A model generated the notes under the pieces. It searched no databases. It saw only the letters and a program-made list of their open reading frames with translations, and was not told where the DNA came from. From Stappia sp. BW2 (lineage in GTDB: Bacteria > Pseudomonadota > Alphaproteobacteria > Rhizobiales > Stappiaceae), in assembly GCF_008107695.1 (NCBI RefSeq), contig NZ_VIRG01000070.1:1364001-1428000 (forward strand): a stretch of DNA of 64,000 nucleotides, in the 5' to 3' direction. This document shows positions 60,000 to 64,000 of the stretch, piece after piece (the stretch's first letter is position 1; each line of letters opens with the position of its first letter). Made by a program: the position numbers and the translations under genes.

Positions 60000-62335
60000 C
60001 AGGAGATTTTCCTCCGGCGCATATCCTGCACGGCCTTCATGATCGCCTCAGGCGTTGCAGGGGCGTCCAGGTTCGGTACAAGGCCAGGACTGAGGCTGGC
60101 TACCGCATCGTTGATAGCGCAAAACACCGCATTGGCCAGCATGACAGGCGGTTCGCCGACAGCCTTTGACCGGTAAACGGTTGCCTGCGGATTTCCGCTG
60201 CCCTGATAAAGCCGGACATTGAATTCCTCAGGTATATCTGAGGCGGTCGGGATCTTGTAGGTGGAAGGCGCATGGGTGCGCAGGCGTCCCGCCTCGTCCC
60301 ACACCAGTTCTTCGGTGGTAAGCCACCCCATGCCCTGCACGAATCCGCCTTCGATCTGGCCAAGGTCGATGGCCGGGTTCAGCGAATGGCCGACGTCGTG
60401 AAGAATATCCACGCGGTCCACGGTCATTTCACCGGTCATGGTGTCGATTGTTACCTCTGCGCAAGCGCCGCCAAAGGCAAAGTAGAAGAAAGGACGGCCG
60501 GTTGCGCTGTCCCTGTCCCAGGTGATGCCAGGCGTTGCGTAATACCCGGCATGGGACAACTGGATGCGCGCCATATGCGCTTGTTTGGCGACATCCGCCA
60601 GAGAAAAGCTCTGGTCTCCGACAACCACCTTGTTGTCACCGAAGAAGATCGCTTCCGGGCCGCATTGGTGTTGCTCACACAGGAAGGTGATGAGGCGGTT
60701 CTTGATTTCCTTGGCTGCCAGTTTAGCCGCCATGGCGTTCAGGTCGGTGCCGGAGGAGGCCGCGGTCGGGCCGGTGTTGGGAACCTTGGAAGTGTTGGTG
60801 GCGGTGATACGCACCTTGTTCAGGCTGACGCCGAATTCCTCCGCAACAACCTGGGCCACCTTCTGGTAGAGCCCCTGCCCCATCTCGGTGCCGCCATGGT
60901 TCAGATGAACGGAACCGTCGGTATAAAGGTGGACGAGCGCGCCGGCCTGATTGAGATGTTTCAGCGTGAAGGAAATGCCGAACTTGACCGGCGTCAGGGC
61001 CAGCCCCTTTTTCAGAACGGCGTTGTTTTCGTTGAAAAAACGAACATCATCCCGGCGGGCCCAATAGTCTGAACTTTCCTCCAACTGGGCAATCAGGTCA
61101 TGCATGACCTGAAATTCTTCGACCGGCATGCCGAAGGGAGTCAGGTTTCGTTCGCCGTCATAGAAATTCAGTTTGCGAATTTCCAGCGGGTCCTTGTCGA
61201 GAGTGATCGCGATCGCATCGATCATTCTTTCAGCGGCGAGCATGCCCTGAGGACCACCAAAACCGCGGAACGCCGTGTTGGAGCAAGTGTCCGTCCTGAG
61301 ACGGCGTGAGCGGATGAGCGCGTCTGGGTAGAAGTAACTGGAATCGGCATGAAAAAGCGTTCGGTCATTCACGCCTAGCGAGAGGTCGACAGAATAGCCG
61401 CAGCGGGCCAGGAACTCCATGTCGACAGCGCGGATGCGGCCCTCGCCGTCATGTCCGACCTGCCAATTGACCTTAAAGTCGTGGCGCTTGCCGGTCATGA
61501 TCATGTCATCATCGCGGTCCAGGCGGATCTTGCAGGCCCGCCCGGTGTGGCTGGCGGCGATGGACGCGAGGGCTGCCCATTGGTTTGCCTGCGATTCCTT
61601 GCCCCCGAAGCCACCGCCCATGCGCCGCACTTCAGCCGTGACGGCTGCATCTGGAACGCCAAGTACCTTGGCAACCGTGTGCTGGATTTCGGTCGGATGC
61701 TGCGTTGAGGAATAGACCAGCATCCCGCCGTCTTCCTGCGGCAGCGCCATGGCAACCTGGCCTTCCAGATAGAAATGCTCCTGACCGCCGATTTGCATGC
61801 TTCCGGAAAGAATTTCCTCGGCTGCATTCATCCCGGTTTCGGGGGACCCGCGCCGGAACTGATAGTCAGGAAGAACCGTCGTGTCGGCATCCACCGCGTC
61901 TTCCGCCGTCAGAATGGGCGTGATCGAGGCAACGTCTATCTTCGCCTTCAGCGCTGCTTTTCGCGCCTGGTCTCTCGTTTCGGCAACGACTGCGAAAACG
62001 GCCTGACCGTAAAACAGGACTTCACCTTCTGCGAGAACCGGGTCGTCACCAAAGGCAGACGAACAGTCATTCTTTCCAGGGATATCTTCTGCAGTCAGGA
62101 CGGCAACCACACCCGGGGCCGACCTGACCTCGTCAAGATCCGTTGACAGGATCTTGCCTCTGACAGCCTGCCGCGACCAGCCCGGGACTACGTGAAGTGT
62201 GCCGACAGGTTCGACCATGTCATCGATATAGGTCGCCGTCCCGGAAACGTGCTTTGCTGCGCTGTCGTGCGGTAACGCCTTGCGGACGTGCTTCAAAGGT
62301 GTGTCCAGATCGTTAGGGTCAAGCTGCGCGGTCAT
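59999..62335 (-). CDS. xdhB: Xanthine dehydrogenase molybdenum-binding subunit XdhB
   Basis: 778 aa. Start chosen at 62335 (GGGAGG upstream), seven codons inside the longest frame. Molybdopterin motifs are MGGGFGGKESQANQWA, the XDH-type loop TAFRGFGGPQGM, GTEMGQGLYQK, and the catalytic Glu in KAVGEPPVMLANAVF. It oxidises hypoxanthine and xanthine to urate. It overlaps xdhA by 17 bases. Confidence 0.95.
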   Translation of the reverse strand: MTAQLDPNDLDTPLKHVRKALPHDSAAKHVSGTATYIDDMVEPVGTLHVVPGWSRQAVRGKILSTDLDEVRSAPGVVAVLTAEDIPGKNDCSSAFGDDPVLAEGEVLFYGQAVFAVVAETRDQARKAALKAKIDVASITPILTAEDAVDADTTVLPDYQFRRGSPETGMNAAEEILSGSMQIGGQEHFYLEGQVAMALPQEDGGMLVYSSTQHPTEIQHTVAKVLGVPDAAVTAEVRRMGGGFGGKESQANQWAALASIAASHTGRACKIRLDRDDDMIMTGKRHDFKVNWQVGHDGEGRIRAVDMEFLARCGYSVDLSLGVNDRTLFHADSSYFYPDALIRSRRLRTDTCSNTAFRGFGGPQGMLAAERMIDAIAITLDKDPLEIRKLNFYDGERNLTPFGMPVEEFQVMHDLIAQLEESSDYWARRDDVRFFNENNAVLKKGLALTPVKFGISFTLKHLNQAGALVHLYTDGSVHLNHGGTEMGQGLYQKVAQVVAEEFGVSLNKVRITATNTSKVPNTGPTAASSGTDLNAMAAKLAAKEIKNRLITFLCEQHQCGPEAIFFGDNKVVVGDQSFSLADVAKQAHMARIQLSHAGYYATPGITWDRDSATGRPFFYFAFGGACAEVTIDTMTGEMTVDRVDILHDVGHSLNPAIDLGQIEGGFVQGMGWLTTEELVWDEAGRLRTHAPSTYKIPTASDIPEEFNVRLYQGSGNPQATVYRSKAVGEPPVMLANAVFCAINDAVASLSPGLVPNLDAPATPEAIMKAVQDMRRRKIS

Positions 62336-63803
62336 GGCCTGCCTCCCGCTTCGCAAGCACCCGAACTTCTTCCGGTGCAGTTCCGCTGACCTCCATCAGG
62401 GCCTTGGCGAGCAAGGCCCTTGCGGTCTCCATGCGATACTCGGCGCTAGCGCGCATATCCGTCAGGGGTGTGAAGTCTGACAGGAGCGCCTGCATGGCTG
62501 CTCCCCATGTGGACGGGTCGTCCAGCGTGGCTCCGTTCAAGGCGGCCTCCGCTCCTGATGCCCGTTTCGGCGTGCCGGCCATGCCGCCAAAGGCGATCCG
62601 CGCCTCTGTTATCACGCCCTCCTCGTCCAGCGTCAGCCGGAAAGCGCCCATGACAGAGGAAATATCCTGATCGAAGCGTTTCGTGATCTTGTAGCAGCGG
62701 AACGCCTGATTGGCGGAAAGCCGGGGCACGAAAAGACCGGTGACGAATTCTCCCTGCTGACGGTCCTGTTTGCCGTAGTCGACGAAATAGTCCTCAAGCG
62801 GCAGGGCTCTGGAGCCATCCGCCGAATGCAGTTCAAGGGTCGTTCCTAGTGCAATCAATGCCGGCGGTGTATCGCCGATCGGCGAGCCGTTGGCGATGTT
62901 TCCACCGACTGTTCCCGAGGCGCGCACCTGTTTTGAGCCGATCCGGCGCCAGAGTTCGCCCAGATTCGAGGACAAGCCGGTCATCGCCTCCTCAGTGGCG
63001 GCATAGGTTGCTGTTGCGCCGATGAGAACGCCCGACGGGCTGTCTTCCACACGGTCGAGACCTTCTATCCGGCCAAGCCAGATCATCCTGGGAAGGTCAC
63101 GTAAATGCTTGGTGATCCACAAACCGACATCGGTTGCGCCGGCGACCAGTGTTGCGTTCGGGTGCTGACCATAAAGCGCCGCGAGACCGTCAAGTGATGC
63201 CGGGGCGGAAAAGAAGCAGTCGCTGTCTCCAATGAAGATGTCACTGCTGTCAGACAATTGCCGCAGTTGTTCCCGCGTTTCGTGCGCCCGCCAGGAGAAT
63301 GCATCGTCGGCAGCGTCGAAACAGGCTTCGAGCGCGGCATCTATGATCGGCCGGTAACCTGTGCAACGGCATAAATTTCCCGCAAGCCATTCAGTCACGG
63401 TCTTCCGTGATTTTTCCGCCCCCGCGTCGTGATAGAGCGTGAACATCGTCATGATGAAGCCCGGTGTGCAGAACCCGCATTGGGATCCGTGCATTTCGAC
63501 CATGGCGGCCTGGACGGGGTGGAGCCTTGTGTCCTGCGAAAGATCTTCCACGGTCACCAGCTCAGCGCCGTCAATCATGCCAAGCAACTGGATGCAACTA
63601 TTGACGGGTTGGTAGACCAGCTTGCCATCGACGAGGCGGCCAAGCGCCACGGTGCAGGCGCCGCAATCGCCCTCGCCACAACCTTCCTTCGTACCCGTTT
63701 CGCGGCGGCGCAGGCGCAGGTAATCGAGAACTGTTTCCGTTGGGCCGACATTTCCCAGTTCGACAACCTTGCCACCTTTGAGAAAACGAACCGTATCACG
63801 CAT
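62319..63803 (-). CDS. xdhA: Xanthine dehydrogenase FeS/FAD subunit XdhA
   Basis: 494 aa from the ATG at 63803 (AGGAGAG before it); an ATG eight codons earlier is possible. [2Fe-2S] ligands C42, C47, C50 and C70, a second cluster (CGFCTPGF...CRCTGYRPI), then a FAD domain (NATLVAGATDVGLWITK, GTVGGNIANGSPIGDTPPALIAL). It passes electrons from XdhB to NAD. First gene of the purine cluster. Confidence 0.95.
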   Translation of the reverse strand: MRDTVRFLKGGKVVELGNVGPTETVLDYLRLRRRETGTKEGCGEGDCGACTVALGRLVDGKLVYQPVNSCIQLLGMIDGAELVTVEDLSQDTRLHPVQAAMVEMHGSQCGFCTPGFIMTMFTLYHDAGAEKSRKTVTEWLAGNLCRCTGYRPIIDAALEACFDAADDAFSWRAHETREQLRQLSDSSDIFIGDSDCFFSAPASLDGLAALYGQHPNATLVAGATDVGLWITKHLRDLPRMIWLGRIEGLDRVEDSPSGVLIGATATYAATEEAMTGLSSNLGELWRRIGSKQVRASGTVGGNIANGSPIGDTPPALIALGTTLELHSADGSRALPLEDYFVDYGKQDRQQGEFVTGLFVPRLSANQAFRCYKITKRFDQDISSVMGAFRLTLDEEGVITEARIAFGGMAGTPKRASGAEAALNGATLDDPSTWGAAMQALLSDFTPLTDMRASAEYRMETARALLAKALMEVSGTAPEEVRVLAKREAGHDRAA

Positions 63804-63960
63804 GGTGGAGCTCTCCTTCTTCCGCAAAAGGTCGGACGGCGTCCAAAGAGGCTACAAGAAACGAAAGAAAAGCGCATGTGCAGCTTCTCAGTCTGGCGAT
63901 CAGGCGCCCGGCTGAGCTTTCCAAGGCTGGGTTCAGAACCTGCGTTGACAAACGCCCCAT
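63796..63960 (-). CDS. Possible small upstream ORF overlapping the xdhA start
   Basis: 54 codons beginning at an ATG with GGGAGA 6 bases before it, ending in a TGA that overlaps the xdhA start by 8 bases. The product has no family match. It could be a translated leader coupled to xdhA, or chance. Confidence 0.3.
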   Translation of the reverse strand: MGRLSTQVLNPALESSAGRLIARLRSCTCAFLSFLVASLDAVRPFAEEGELHHA

Positions 63961-64000
63961 CAATTTTCTCCCTTGTGCGGCGCGCTGCCGCAAAACTGTC

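Noticed and set aside
1..64000. CRISPR arrays, insertion sequences, prophage or integrative element boundaries
   Set aside because: No regular spaced repeats, transposase, integrase or long terminal repeats were seen. The tRNA-Ser has no duplicated 3' end nearby that I could find.

Overview
The window looks like chromosome of a marine alphaproteobacterium of the order Hyphomicrobiales/Rhizobiales. My best guess is the Stappia/Labrenzia/Roseibium group. The evidence is the conserved block ntrB-ntrC-ntrY-ntrX-trkA-dat-hfq-hflX, the block rlpA-dac-tmk-holB-tatD, and a form I CO dehydrogenase cluster next to nucleobase catabolism genes. No transposase, phage gene, CRISPR array or rRNA was seen. 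Assignments rest on motifs and remembered family features, not on database searches.

Layout. 1-10074 (+): nitrogen two-component systems (end of ntrB, ntrC, ntrY, ntrX), trkA, a D-amino acid aminotransferase, hfq and hflX. 10119-19283 (-): mazG and a reductive pyrimidine/hydantoin catabolism cluster. That cluster has an omega-amino acid aminotransferase, a carbamoyl-beta-alanine amidohydrolase, a secreted GH114-like protein, a dihydropyrimidinase, an ABC importer without its binding protein, and a small winged-helix-like protein. It is divergent from rutR (+), and two RutR boxes of E. coli type lie between them. 20442-26331: arfB, ddl and small accessory genes (methyltransferase, two acetyltransferases of which one is frameshifted, an AAA ATPase, an RNA ligase). 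26622-33206 (-): recX, an MBL hydrolase, tatD, holB, tmk, a DacA-like protein that has lost all three catalytic motifs, and rlpA. 33932-34021: tRNA-Ser(UGA), preceded by a structured, CRP-box-bearing intergenic stretch.

34177-43655 (+): coxC-M-S-L-D-E-F-G for aerobic CO oxidation. CoxL carries the AYRCSFR signature of form I CODH. A 61-residue membrane peptide with a strong ribosome binding site follows coxG. 43890-48911 (+): a guanidine-utilisation operon with a sigma-54 promoter, a guanidine-I (ykkC) riboswitch, an ABC importer, a ureohydrolase of the Ni-dependent guanidine hydrolase type, a protein with 22 His in its first 48 residues and a small HupE-like membrane protein. The last two are the best candidates for something undescribed: a compact nickel-supply module for guanidine hydrolase.

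48949-53997: a c-di-GMP phosphodiesterase with a degenerate GGDEF domain, a membrane alpha/beta hydrolase and a patatin. 54220-63803 (-): xdhA-xdhB-xdhC followed by a BMP-type nucleoside/purine ABC importer, ending at a clear intrinsic terminator. Together the pyrimidine, guanidine and purine loci form a nitrogen-scavenging theme, and the sigma-54 site ties at least the guanidine operon to the NtrBC system at the left edge.
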